This document shows, in pieces, positions 1-7,544 of a stretch of 9,746 bases of DNA (the stretch's first letter is position 1; each line of letters opens with the position of its first letter). A program made the position numbers and the translations under genes. Source of the stretch: Actinobacteria bacterium UBA3012 (GTDB lineage: Bacteria; Actinomycetota; Actinomycetes; Nanopelagicales; Nanopelagicaceae). The stretch lies in the NCBI GenBank assembly GCA_002346305.1, contig DDZI01000016.1, positions 430 through 10,175 on the forward strand. Reading direction: 5' to 3'. A model generated the notes under the pieces. It was not told the origin of the DNA and ran no database searches. It saw nothing but the letters and a program-made list of their open reading frames with translations.

Positions 1-171
1 CTTAGTTACGAGCTTGCATTTAAGAGTGGAGATTTTGGCGGTGCTTCAGCACTTTCAATCATTCTTCTGATTCCAAGTTTAATTGGCGCCTTAGTGGTTA
101 TTTTCAAAACAGATATGTTTGATGATAAGACAATTAGAACTAAGAAAGATTCAGATAAGGTGGAGTCATGA
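1..171 (+). CDS. Carbohydrate ABC transporter permease, MalF type (3' end only)
   Basis: This is the C-terminal 56 residues of an inner-membrane permease subunit; the start lies outside the window. The reading frame runs from base 1 to TGA at 169-171 and contains a last hydrophobic helix (SALSIILLIPSLIGALVVIF) followed by a charged cytoplasmic tail. The segment AFKSGDFGGASALSI aligns with AFKAADFAGSSALSI near residue 239 of the full MalF-type permease at 1851-2690, which identifies the family. The next gene starts within its stop codon (ATGA at 168-171), so the two are translationally coupled and form one heterodimeric permease. The EAA coupling loop lies upstream of the window and cannot be checked. 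Substrate is not predictable beyond carbohydrate or a related small molecule. Confidence 0.85.
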   Translation, partial: LSYELAFKSGDFGGASALSIILLIPSLIGALVVIFKTDMFDDKTIRTKKDSDKVES

Positions 172-1085
172 GTACTTTGACGGAGAGTCCAAAGAAGGCA
201 AAAAAACAAACCCGTCATGAAAGTCGAATCGGTATGTTTTTCGTCAACTCATGGTTGATTTTCTTCGCCGCAATCAGCGTTATTCCAATGATTTGGCTGC
301 TACTCGCCTCATCAAAGACCGATCCAGAATTAAGCACTCGTAATCCATTAGCATTTGGTAGTTTTAAAGGTTATATAAATGCTTGGAACAATCTTACATT
401 TTTTGATGATGGTGTAATTGGGCAATGGGTAATTAACTCAGTACTTTATAACGCAGCGATTGTTGTAATCGCCACAATCACTGCTTCTTTAGCTGGCTTT
501 GTAATCTCAGCATCTAGAATTAAGTTTAAGAGAACATTTTTGATCAGTACCTTAATTATGATGTTAATTCCACCGGTGGCATTAGTTATTCCACTCTTCG
601 TTCTAATGGACAAAGTTGGATTAGTCGATAACCCATGGTCTGTAATTTTAATCTCTTCGCTTTATCCTTTTGGGGCTTTTCTTTCTTATATTTATTACTC
701 AACAACTATTCCACCTGAATTGTATGAATCTGCCCGGCTAGATGGTTGTAGCGATTGGCAGCTTTACACAAGAATTGCGTTCCCACTCTCAGGAGCCTTA
801 CTTGGATTGCTAGCTTTCTTTGCCTTTATTGGAAACTGGGCTAATTACTTCATGCCTTACGTAATGCTTTATTCGGGCGAGAATTACACCTTGCCACTAG
901 GACTGGGCTTCTTGTTCTCATCAACCCCAGCGATCAATCCAGGTGTAGGTGCTACCTCTGTGCCAATTTACAAGCCAGAGATTGCACTGGCTGGTGCGTT
1001 AATTGCATTCCCTATCATGGTGATGTTCTTAATTTCCCAGAAGCGTCTGATTCGCGGAATGCTGGCGGGCTCAATTAAAGCGTAG
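168..1085 (+). CDS. Carbohydrate ABC transporter permease, MalG type
   Basis: A 305-residue polytopic inner-membrane protein that would pair with the MalF-type subunit just upstream to form the channel of a binding-protein-dependent sugar importer (CUT1-like). About six hydrophobic segments are visible, the first near residues 24-47. The conserved cytoplasmic coupling loop is at about 187-206: E187-S-A189, D192-G193-C194 and P206, close to the family consensus EAA---DGA---------I--P, which docks on the ATPase. A basic N-terminal extension of about 20 residues (KKAKKQTRHESR) precedes the first helix. The ATG overlaps the previous stop and has GGTGGAG a few bases upstream, which supports this start. 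No ATPase gene is visible; many actinobacterial sugar importers share a separately encoded MsiK-type ATPase, so its absence here is not by itself odd. It ends 4 bases from the convergent gene on the other strand. Confidence 0.9.
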   Translation: MSTLTESPKKAKKQTRHESRIGMFFVNSWLIFFAAISVIPMIWLLLASSKTDPELSTRNPLAFGSFKGYINAWNNLTFFDDGVIGQWVINSVLYNAAIVVIATITASLAGFVISASRIKFKRTFLISTLIMMLIPPVALVIPLFVLMDKVGLVDNPWSVILISSLYPFGAFLSYIYYSTTIPPELYESARLDGCSDWQLYTRIAFPLSGALLGLLAFFAFIGNWANYFMPYVMLYSGENYTLPLGLGFLFSSTPAINPGVGATSVPIYKPEIALAGALIAFPIMVMFLISQKRLIRGMLAGSIKA

Positions 1086-1089
1086 GAGG

Positions 1090-1854
1090 TTAGCCTTTCA
1101 TGGCCCCACTGAATATTCCACGGGCGATTGTTTTTTGAGAGGCTAGGTAAAGCAATACGGACGGAATCAACATCATGATTCCAATTAGGGTCGTGCCTTG
1201 CCCATAGAAGACTTCTATTCCAATAGACATAACAGACCGCGATGGATCAATTAAAAGCACACGTGGCAGTTGATAGCTGTTCCATAGACCGACAAAGGAA
1301 AAGAATGTCACGATTGAAATTAAAGATTTTGATAAAGGAATTCCAAGATGCCGATAAATTCCAAAATCTGTCAAACCATCAATGCGGCCCATTCCAATCA
1401 GCTCTTGCGGAAGCACTGATGAGTAATAGAGATAAGAGAGAAAGGCACCAAATGGAAAATAGGATGAGGCCAAGATGAGGCCAAGCAAAGTATTGTTAAG
1501 GTTAATGCGATCAATTAAGACATAAAGTGGCATTGCCATTGCGGTTATCGGAATTAACATTGTTACAAGTGTCGAAAAAAGCAGAAAGCGGCGAAAGGGA
1601 ACATTTAGTACTGCCATTACAAAGCCAGCGGTAACGCAAGTTAATACAGAAATTAACAAAGCGGAGCCTACGAAAATCGAAGTATTTTTTAACCATACAA
1701 AGAAAATTCCATTGTCATAGTAAATCACTGGGGCAAAAATCATTCTTCCGGCATCTTTAATCAGCCAAAGAAAAGGTATAGAGGTTAAAAAAGCCATAAA
1801 CCACAACGTTATTTTTATAAGGCTAGCGTTTCTATCTTGATTTATAGGTTTCAT
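1090..1854 (-). CDS. Carbohydrate ABC transporter permease, MalG type, second copy with a degenerate EAA loop
   Basis: A 254-residue membrane permease clearly related to the MalG-type gene at 168-1085: both share FPFGAFLSYLYYS/YPFGAFLSYIYYS and end in R-G-(x)2-(A/S)-G-(x)2-K. It is about 50 residues shorter, lacking the basic N-terminal extension and part of the first external loop. The coupling loop at about 151-173 reads ELIGMGRIDGL...P: the D159-G160 core and P173 remain, but the usual E-A-A triplet is G154-M155-G156, so ATPase docking may be altered or use a different partner. The start ATG (1854) overlaps the stop of the MalF-type gene by ATGA, so the two are coupled. Its TAA stop at 1092-1090 lies 4 bases from the stop of the plus-strand permease. 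The transported substrate is unknown. Confidence 0.88.
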   Translation of the reverse strand: MKPINQDRNASLIKITLWFMAFLTSIPFLWLIKDAGRMIFAPVIYYDNGIFFVWLKNTSIFVGSALLISVLTCVTAGFVMAVLNVPFRRFLLFSTLVTMLIPITAMAMPLYVLIDRINLNNTLLGLILASSYFPFGAFLSYLYYSSVLPQELIGMGRIDGLTDFGIYRHLGIPLSKSLISIVTFFSFVGLWNSYQLPRVLLIDPSRSVMSIGIEVFYGQGTTLIGIMMLIPSVLLYLASQKTIARGIFSGAMKG

Positions 1855-2690
1855 GAGTTTTTACTCTTCTTGAGAAAATCTGTGAAAAAAACAAATAAAA
1901 GTGCCAGAATTATATTTGGTATCAAAATCATAATTGATAAGGCAGAGCTACCAGCAAAATCTGCGGCCTTAAAGGCGTAACTAAATGCAATCTGACTTAA
2001 AGACCAGTCTGTGGTCATATTTGTGAACATGAGTAAATTTGGTTCGTTAAAAATTTGTAAAGCACTTACGATTAGCAAAATAACCATATAGGCCACGTAC
2101 CTGCTTATCATTGGCAACTTAAGCCTGATGGCGAGCTGAAAGCGATTGCATCCGTCAATGATTCCGGCTTCCAAAACTTCAGGAGGGATCGACCTAAGTG
2201 ATCCATACTGAATAACTATCCAACTTCCGATCCCAGTAGAAAATGCAATACTGCCGATAAACCAGCGGATATTGGAATGGTCCCAAACTACATCCGGACC
2301 AACTACAGAGACCCAAAATAAAACGGCGACACCAGTAGGTATCAAAGCAGGAATCAGAAATAACAATCGCATTAGCGCATTTCCACGTAGTTCTGTTGCA
2401 TCAAGCAGTAGTGAAATGCTTAGGACCGTAATGGCCATTAATGGCACGAAAATTATGATTATGAAAAAAACATTTATTAATGCTGGACCGACCCGAAAAT
2501 CTTGTAAAACTTTAAGAAAAGTTTCGTAGCCGCCATCCATATTTACCCAAGAGGGATTTCTAACTTCTAGAATTCCGTAGGCAATTGGAATGATCCCACA
2601 AAAAAACATAAAGCAAACATAAGGAAGTATCATTAACGATGGAATAATTTGAGCAGATCGTTTATGTGTTGATTTCAGATAATTTCGCAT
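1851..2690 (-). CDS. Carbohydrate ABC transporter permease, MalF type
   Basis: A 279-residue inner-membrane permease, the first gene of a two-gene minus-strand operon with the MalG-type gene it overlaps. About six hydrophobic segments are visible (for instance residues 14-40, 69-96, 108-130, 197-213 and 250-271). The coupling loop is intact: E174-A175-G176, D179-G180-C181 and P193. Compared with classical MalF (over 500 residues) it lacks the large periplasmic insertion, as is usual for CUT1 permeases outside Enterobacteria. The ATG at 2690 has no Shine-Dalgarno sequence upstream, whereas a perfect TATAAT lies 10 nt before it, suggesting a very short leader or a leaderless mRNA. The operon carries no binding protein or ATPase, and upstream lies a divergent dehydrogenase gene, so its binding protein must be encoded elsewhere. 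Confidence 0.9.
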   Translation of the reverse strand: MRNYLKSTHKRSAQIIPSLMILPYVCFMFFCGIIPIAYGILEVRNPSWVNMDGGYETFLKVLQDFRVGPALINVFFIIIIFVPLMAITVLSISLLLDATELRGNALMRLLFLIPALIPTGVAVLFWVSVVGPDVVWDHSNIRWFIGSIAFSTGIGSWIVIQYGSLRSIPPEVLEAGIIDGCNRFQLAIRLKLPMISRYVAYMVILLIVSALQIFNEPNLLMFTNMTTDWSLSQIAFSYAFKAADFAGSSALSIMILIPNIILALLFVFFTDFLKKSKNS

Positions 2691-2700
2691 TAGAAATCTA

Positions 2701-2730
2701 ATTATATAAGAGTTATGGCAGGTTTTTAAC
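2701..2730 (-). promoter_or_regulatory. Probable promoter of the minus-strand permease operon
   Basis: On the minus strand TATAAT (2706-2701) is a perfect -10 match, and 18 bases upstream lies GTTAAA (2730-2725), a weak -35. A start of transcription about 7 nt after the -10 would give a leader of only about 4 nt before the ATG at 2690, consistent with the absence of a ribosome binding site. The assignment rests on sequence alone. Confidence 0.4.
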
Positions 2731-2753
2731 TGTAAAAGCCTTTATTTATCTAG

Positions 2754-2770
2754 TATTTACAATGTAAATA
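2754..2770. promoter_or_regulatory. Perfect 17-bp palindrome, candidate operator
   Basis: TATTTACA-A-TGTAAATA is a perfect inverted repeat with 8-bp arms and a one-base centre, in the 158-bp gap between the divergent permease operon and the alcohol dehydrogenase gene. Symmetric sites of this size bind dimeric helix-turn-helix repressors (GntR or LacI type, for example). A second TGTAAA occurs at 2731-2736, exactly 32 bp (about three helical turns) from the TGTAAA at 2763-2768, within a weaker imperfect repeat TTTTAACTGTAAAA. The position could control both divergent transcripts. No regulator gene is in the window. Confidence 0.5.
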
Positions 2771-2848
2771 TGGTATTTTTCAATAGATTTGTTCCAAAGG
2801 ATATTACAAATCCAGATAGCGAAGAAATGAAAAGTAGGTAGCAAAGGA

Positions 2849-3964
2849 ATGAAATCAAAAGCGGTTTTAATTCGTGAATCTGGCCTAAATCTTCCTTATG
2901 CAAAATCTAAACCATTAGAAATTGTTGACATTGATCTTGCTCCTCCTAAAGCCGGCGAAGTGCTGGTAAAAATCGAATCTGCTGGGATATGCCACTCTGA
3001 TCTTTCTGTTGTGAATGGTTCCCGCGTCCGCCCTCTTCCTATAATCATTGGTCATGAATCTTCAGGAGTAGTTCTTGAACTTGGGCACGGCGTTCAAGAT
3101 TTCAAAGTGGGTGATCATTTCACCACAGTGTTTTTACCAAGTTGTCAGAATTGCTATGAATGTAAATCAGGAATCCCTGCAAACTGTTCCGTTGGAGCCA
3201 AAGCAAATGCAAGTGGCCAAATGATTGGTGGAGGCTCACGGATTAGCATTGATGGTAATTCAGTAAATCATTACAACGGAGTTTCTTGTTATAGCCAATA
3301 TGCGGTTATTGATCAGCGCTCTCTTGTAAAACTTCCATCGGATATTCCATTTGATATTGCAGCCCTTTTTGGATGTGCATTACTAACTGGCATTGGCGCA
3401 GTCAGAAATTCCGCACAAGTCAAAGAAGGGCAATCTATTGGAATCTGGGGATTAGGCGGTGTTGGCCTTTCAGCATTGTTGGGCGCTGTCATATCGAAAG
3501 CTGCACCGATCATTGTGATTGATCCAGTGGAGAGTAAGCGAAAGTTGGCGCTTTCACTTGGCGCAGATATTGCCTTAGATCCAAAGGATGACCTTAGAAA
3601 TCACCTTGCAACAGGTGTCTCGGTAGCAATTGAAGCTGCAGGACGTGCTGATACTTTGATAGCTGCTTACGAAGCAACCGCTCGTGGCGGCACAACAGTT
3701 AGCGTAGGCCTACCCAAAGCAGAGGAAAAATTCTCAATTTCTGCTTTGTCATTGGTCGCCGACCTTAAAACTATCAAGGGTTCATACCTTGGATCGGCGA
3801 ATCCACGTTTAGATATTCCAGAGTTTGTTGAATTCTGGCGCGACCGAAAATTACCTGTAGAAAAATTACTCACCTCAACATCTTCGATGGCACAAGTTAA
3901 TGAGGCAATGGATGCTTTAGAGGGTGCTCAAGTCGTGAGACAGGTAATTCATCCTCACAAGTAG
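2849..3964 (+). CDS. Zinc-dependent, NAD-type alcohol dehydrogenase (medium-chain MDR family)
   Basis: A 371-residue cytoplasmic oxidoreductase, the usual length for the family, that would interconvert an alcohol and an aldehyde or ketone. The catalytic-zinc ligands are visible: C48 (in AGICHSD), H69-E70 (GHE) and C176 (FGCALLTG). The structural zinc site is complete: C99, C102, C105 and C113. The Rossmann turn is GLGGVG at 201-206, and D225 at the end of the next strand (IIVIDP) favours NAD over NADP. The pattern resembles class III-like or aryl/short-alcohol dehydrogenases, but the substrate cannot be fixed from sequence. The N-terminus MKSKAVLIRE is typical of the family, so the ATG at 2849 is right although its AAAGGA abuts the start codon and AGTAGG lies about 10 nt upstream. 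It is transcribed divergently from the permease operon and may share its operator. Confidence 0.93.
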   Translation: MKSKAVLIRESGLNLPYAKSKPLEIVDIDLAPPKAGEVLVKIESAGICHSDLSVVNGSRVRPLPIIIGHESSGVVLELGHGVQDFKVGDHFTTVFLPSCQNCYECKSGIPANCSVGAKANASGQMIGGGSRISIDGNSVNHYNGVSCYSQYAVIDQRSLVKLPSDIPFDIAALFGCALLTGIGAVRNSAQVKEGQSIGIWGLGGVGLSALLGAVISKAAPIIVIDPVESKRKLALSLGADIALDPKDDLRNHLATGVSVAIEAAGRADTLIAAYEATARGGTTVSVGLPKAEEKFSISALSLVADLKTIKGSYLGSANPRLDIPEFVEFWRDRKLPVEKLLTSTSSMAQVNEAMDALEGAQVVRQVIHPHK

Positions 3965-3980
3965 AGGATAAAGCACTTCC

Positions 3981-4013
3981 GCTTAGAATCTAAACTCTGC
4001 AAGTATTCTAAGC
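3981..4013 (+). terminator. Stem-loop after the alcohol dehydrogenase gene
   Basis: GCTTAGAAT (3981-3989) and ATTCTAAGC (4005-4013) form a perfect 9-bp stem with a 15-nt loop, beginning 17 bases after the dehydrogenase stop codon. There is no T-run afterwards, so it would be a non-canonical terminator or an mRNA-stabilising hairpin. Its position directly ahead of the possible TTG start at 4017 argues that the next gene starts further downstream. Confidence 0.45.
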
Positions 4014-4058
4014 AGATTGAATCAGACAATAAGACCGATCGAGTTTACAATTCTGGGC

Positions 4059-4676
4059 ATGAAATCACCCGCCCTTAACAGAGGGCGCATCTTCATGATC
4101 GATGCCATTCGGGGGCTAGCAATAGCTCTGATGATTCTCGACCATTCACTTTTCGCAATCGAAAGTATCGGAGTTGCTAATAATATTGTGGAGTACGCAC
4201 GTTTAAGCATTACTCGTTTCTCTATGCCACTTTTTATGATTGCATCAGGTTTTATTTGGGCATTATATGGATTAAGAATCAAAAGATGGATTCAAGTTTT
4301 TATTTTATCCATACTCATTAACTTAACTATTAAAGTTTTATGGCCAGATTTTAATAATCCAGAAATCCTTTTTATTTGGACGATACTTGCTATCGGCTCT
4401 CGATTAATAGTGCGTTTTCCAATTACCGTAATGATTGTCGGGTATACCCAATTCATTTTCTGGCCAGTACCGTGGAGTGGTTACCAACCGGGAGAGTTGG
4501 CAATATTTTTAGGTGTAGGGGTATTAATAACCCGTGCACCACTAGATAAGACATGGAAGCAGATAAGATTTGAAAAGTTGTTATCAGCCCTCGCGTTTTT
4601 AGGGCGGTACCCGCTTTCAATTTATAGTGGTCACTTGATTTCGCTATCACTTATCGTGGCAGTAGTTAATAATTAA
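4059..4676 (+). CDS. Small polytopic membrane protein, acyltransferase-like (DUF1624/HGSNAT-related)
   Basis: A 205-residue protein with about seven hydrophobic segments. The N-terminal signature RIFMIDAIRGLAIALMILDHS (10-30) holds D15, R18-G19 and D28-H29, a pattern shared by the heparan-alpha-glucosaminide N-acetyltransferase catalytic family (DUF1624) and more loosely by Acyltransferase_3 proteins. FSMPLFMIASG and, near the end, LGRYPLSIYSGH also fit these families. Members move acetyl or acyl groups across the membrane onto sugars or envelope polymers; the substrate here is unknown, and the protein is short for the family. The reading frame extends to a TTG at 4017, but the ATG at 4059 is preferred because a stem-loop precedes 4017 and there is no ribosome binding site; ATG 4095, with AGAGGG about 9 nt upstream, is possible but would cut off the conserved R10. 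Confidence 0.65.
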   Translation: MKSPALNRGRIFMIDAIRGLAIALMILDHSLFAIESIGVANNIVEYARLSITRFSMPLFMIASGFIWALYGLRIKRWIQVFILSILINLTIKVLWPDFNNPEILFIWTILAIGSRLIVRFPITVMIVGYTQFIFWPVPWSGYQPGELAIFLGVGVLITRAPLDKTWKQIRFEKLLSALAFLGRYPLSIYSGHLISLSLIVAVVNN

Positions 4677-4776
4677 TTGATATCGCCATGGAGGACCTCT
4701 TGAATCGACTTTATCCAGAGGTTACTATGAACTCCTGATCAAACAAATCCAGCAGAGCAATCAAAATGAGGTGACG

Positions 4777-6681
4777 ATGAGCAACAACGGAACGCTAAAC
4801 CAAATAGTAATTGCGAAAAATCTGATGGTGCCAATGCGTGATGGAGCTGGACTTGCCACTGACATCTACCGCCCAGCGCAGAATGGCGAACCACTTTCTG
4901 GCGCATTTCCTTCCATTTTATGTCGTACCCCTTATAACAAAAGTGATTTGCGGTATGTCGAAGTTGGTGAGTTCTTTTCCCAACGTGGCTATGTGGTAGT
5001 TATACAAGATCTTCGCGGACGAAATAAATCTCAAGGAATGGGGCAGTATTTTCACACTGTAAATCCACACGAAGGTATTGATGGATATGACACCATCGAA
5101 TGGATTGCCAGCAGATCTTGGTCTGATAAAAAAGTGGGAATGGTGGGAAGCTCATTTGCTGCAGTAACACAAGTGGCAGCAGCTTTGGAAAGACCTCCGC
5201 ATCTAACTGCAATTTGGCCTGATGTGACTCCGACCAACAACTATTTTCATCAAGCGCGCGAAGGTGGCGCGATGCAGTTGCACATGTTTTGGGCATTGTT
5301 TGTACATGCTCAAGATGAGTTAGAGATTGCCGAAAATCCAGCAGCGCAACAAGTCGTGTGGGAAGGCTTGCGCAATATGCGCAATTTGGTCAAAGAAACA
5401 CCATGGCAAAAAGGTAAGACCCCACTTGCTGTAGTTCCGCGACTCGAACAAGTCTTATTTGATTACTACACCAGAGGTGAGTACGACGAGTACTGGGCTC
5501 AAAAGTGCAACAACTTTGAAGCGTTTTTTCCAGATCATGCCGATATCCCTGGCCTATTTTCGGGAGGATGGTTTGATCCCTATGCAACAGCAATGACTGA
5601 TTACTACACCGCCATGACTGTAAAGAACAAAGCTCCACAGCGTTTAGTAATGGGTCCGTGGTCTCATGTCGGAATGCGTGGTGATTCGACATTCACCGGT
5701 GATGTTGATTTTGGAGCTTCAAGTGTTTGGGGAGTGGCTCATTATTTTGCGGAACAGTTGCGATACTTCGATCAATATTTAAAGGGCGTCGAGGCGAAAG
5801 TAGATCAATTACCAGTTGATATTTTTGTAATGGGTGGTGGCGATGGCCACAAGACCCATGAAGGAAAGTATTTCCATGGTGGATTCTGGCGTAGTGAGCA
5901 ACAATGGCCTATTGAACGAAGCAAAGTTGCAAATTATTTTCTACAATCCAATCGCACTTTAGAATTGAAACCTCCAAGTGAAGCCGAAGGATCTCTCACT
6001 TATACATTTGATCCAACCAAGCCAGTTCCAACTATCGGAGGAAGCTTGTGTGGATTGATGGAATTGCCCGAAGACAGTGGAAATCTTGACGATATGTGGA
6101 GCAGATTTCTTTCACCAGTTCTTAAGTTGCGCCACTTTGTAGGTCTTGGCGGAGCAGATCAAAGAGAGAGTCCAGAAATATTTGGCAGTGAATTCCCGTA
6201 TCCAGCCCTGGCCGATCGAGCAGATGTTTTAGTATTTGAAAGCGCACCACTAACCCAATCTGTAGAGGTCACTGGTGTTATCACCGCGGATCTTTGGATC
6301 AGCTCATCTGCTTTGGATACTGATTTCACTGTAAAAATAGTGGATTTGGCTCCACCAAATTCAGATTATCCAAACGGTTACGCACTTAATATTGTCGATT
6401 CCGTTCTGCGGGTACGGTACAGAAATAGTTGGGAACATGAGGAGTTGCTAGAACCCGGGAAAATTTATCCGATTCATATTAAATTAGCGCCAACTAGTAA
6501 CTTGTTTAAAGCCGGGCATCGAATCCGAGTTGATATTTCTAGTAGTAATTTTCCGCGGTTGGATATAAATCCGAATACTGGAGAAGCGATCGGAAAACAT
6601 ACACATATGGTTGTGGCAGAAAATACTCTTCACTGCAATCAAAGCTATCCTTCAGCTATAAATCTCCCTGTAATCAACTAA
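4777..6681 (+). CDS. CocE/NonD-family serine hydrolase (X-Pro dipeptidyl-peptidase S15-like)
   Basis: A 634-residue alpha/beta hydrolase of the family that includes cocaine esterase, glutaryl-7-ACA acylase-type enzymes and bacterial X-Pro dipeptidyl-peptidases. It cleaves esters, amides or peptides by a serine nucleophile. The catalytic triad is readable: nucleophile S126 in G-S-S-F-A (strand-turn-helix after KVGMV), D267 in SGGWFDPYA, and H297 in MGPWSHVG. QDLRGRNKSQG near 77-87 and LRYFDQYLKG are family landmarks. The C-terminal half from about residue 400 is the predicted jelly-roll PepX_C domain (VEVTGVITADLWISSS, then GHRIRVDISSSNFPR). No signal peptide is seen, so it is probably cytoplasmic. 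GAGGTGA at 4768-4774 serves as the ribosome binding site for ATG 4777; the upstream in-frame GTG at 4771 lies inside that site and is rejected. The true substrate is unknown. Confidence 0.92.
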   Translation: MSNNGTLNQIVIAKNLMVPMRDGAGLATDIYRPAQNGEPLSGAFPSILCRTPYNKSDLRYVEVGEFFSQRGYVVVIQDLRGRNKSQGMGQYFHTVNPHEGIDGYDTIEWIASRSWSDKKVGMVGSSFAAVTQVAAALERPPHLTAIWPDVTPTNNYFHQAREGGAMQLHMFWALFVHAQDELEIAENPAAQQVVWEGLRNMRNLVKETPWQKGKTPLAVVPRLEQVLFDYYTRGEYDEYWAQKCNNFEAFFPDHADIPGLFSGGWFDPYATAMTDYYTAMTVKNKAPQRLVMGPWSHVGMRGDSTFTGDVDFGASSVWGVAHYFAEQLRYFDQYLKGVEAKVDQLPVDIFVMGGGDGHKTHEGKYFHGGFWRSEQQWPIERSKVANYFLQSNRTLELKPPSEAEGSLTYTFDPTKPVPTIGGSLCGLMELPEDSGNLDDMWSRFLSPVLKLRHFVGLGGADQRESPEIFGSEFPYPALADRADVLVFESAPLTQSVEVTGVITADLWISSSALDTDFTVKIVDLAPPNSDYPNGYALNIVDSVLRVRYRNSWEHEELLEPGKIYPIHIKLAPTSNLFKAGHRIRVDISSSNFPRLDINPNTGEAIGKHTHMVVAENTLHCNQSYPSAINLPVIN

Positions 6682-7418
6682 TTTATAAGTAAATTTAGGC
6701 CAGCAAGCGCTGCACTTATCAAAGTTATATTTTGAAAAAGTTCCTGATTTATTTTGTTAATAACCTTTCGACCCAATAATGCGCCAAGAGGTACTAGAGG
6801 TAAGGCAGGAATGATGTAGGAGAGAGAGTTAAAATCTAATAAACCTAAAGCAAAGACAAAAGGGAGCTTGAATAGATTTACTATAAAGAAAAGCCAAGCA
6901 TTATTACCCATAAATTTCATCACGGTATTTTTCCTAAGTAAAAGGTAAATACTCATTGGGGGACCACCTGAGTTAGCCACCATGCTCATAAAGCCCGTCA
7001 TAATCCCAAGTGTTAGACGCAATGACTTTGGATAGCGAAGGTTCAGGCTGAAATTATTATTTTGCAATCTCTGACTAATTGGGTACAAAATCACAAGCAG
7101 AATTACGATTGCTCCAATTGTGTGCTTTAGAGATGCATCTGTTGAGCGGGACAAAAAGTAAACTCCGGCAAATATTCCAAAAATTATTGGCCAGATCAGA
7201 GACCGAAGCATCTTCCATTCAACATGTTTTTTATAGATGCCAATTGCAAAAAGATCTCCAGTAATTAACAGAATCAGCATTACTCCCATAGATTCTTTCG
7301 CAGGCAGGATAGTTGCTAATAATGCTGCGTTTACTAATCCGATTCCGCCGATTGCCGTCTTGGAAAATCCGGTCAGAAATCCGATTAGCGCTAGCAGAGA
7401 GATCAACGCTAAAGACAT
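6678..7418 (-). CDS. TSUP (TauE/SafE, DUF81) family membrane transporter
   Basis: A 246-residue polytopic membrane protein with about eight hydrophobic segments. Family members carry sulfite, sulfonates, sulfoacetate or other small organic anions, often as exporters. Signature stretches are GFSKTAIGGIG (17-27) and its half-repeat MVANSGGPP (146-154), plus PLVPLGALLGRK (207-218), matching the two-fold internal repeat of the family. The TAG stop overlaps the TAA stop of the convergent hydrolase gene by 4 nt (6678-6681), so neither gene has room for its own terminator. The ATG at 7418 has no Shine-Dalgarno sequence, but TTATCT ends 7 nt upstream, a spacing expected of a leaderless transcript. 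Substrate cannot be told; a role in exporting a product of the neighbouring hydrolase or dehydrogenase is only a guess. Confidence 0.88.
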   Translation of the reverse strand: MSLALISLLALIGFLTGFSKTAIGGIGLVNAALLATILPAKESMGVMLILLITGDLFAIGIYKKHVEWKMLRSLIWPIIFGIFAGVYFLSRSTDASLKHTIGAIVILLVILYPISQRLQNNNFSLNLRYPKSLRLTLGIMTGFMSMVANSGGPPMSIYLLLRKNTVMKFMGNNAWLFFIVNLFKLPFVFALGLLDFNSLSYIIPALPLVPLGALLGRKVINKINQELFQNITLISAALAGLNLLIN

Positions 7419-7471
7419 TTGGCAAAGATAACCTAATTATCCAACTTAGGGATCAATCCTGATTTGATTTA

Positions 7472-7503
7472 GTGAGGCGGGTCGGCTCGAACCGACGACG
7501 ACC
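7472..7503 (-). repeat. Remnant of tRNA 3' half, candidate attachment-site copy
   Basis: This stretch matches 9703-9735, the 3' half of the CAT tRNA at the window edge, in the same orientation over about 33 positions with one substitution (A7475 for G9706) and one missing G in the run at 7484-7485. On the minus strand it contains the discriminator side of the acceptor stem, the full T-arm and the start of the anticodon stem. The lost base shortens the T-loop to six nucleotides, and no matching 5' half follows to the right, so it is not a working tRNA. It still folds as GTCGG/CCGAC (7481-7485 with 7492-7496) and may end transcription of the phosphatase gene at 7545. Confidence 0.75.
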
Positions 7504-7544
7504 CATTTATTGTATCACTGGTCGCGTTGGCTAAGAGTAATTCT

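Noticed and set aside
1242..1478. Plus-strand 78-residue reading frame inside the MalG-type gene
   Set aside because: It lies wholly antisense to a conserved membrane protein and has no family-like features; it is a shadow frame.
4017..4058. Longer N-terminus of the acyltransferase-like protein starting at TTG 4017
   Set aside because: There is no ribosome binding site, a perfect stem-loop sits just upstream, and the added residues contain nothing conserved; ATG 4059 keeps the whole family signature.
4688..4738. 16-codon reading frame between the acyltransferase-like gene and the hydrolase
   Set aside because: It is very short, lacks a ribosome binding site, and has no recognisable sequence.
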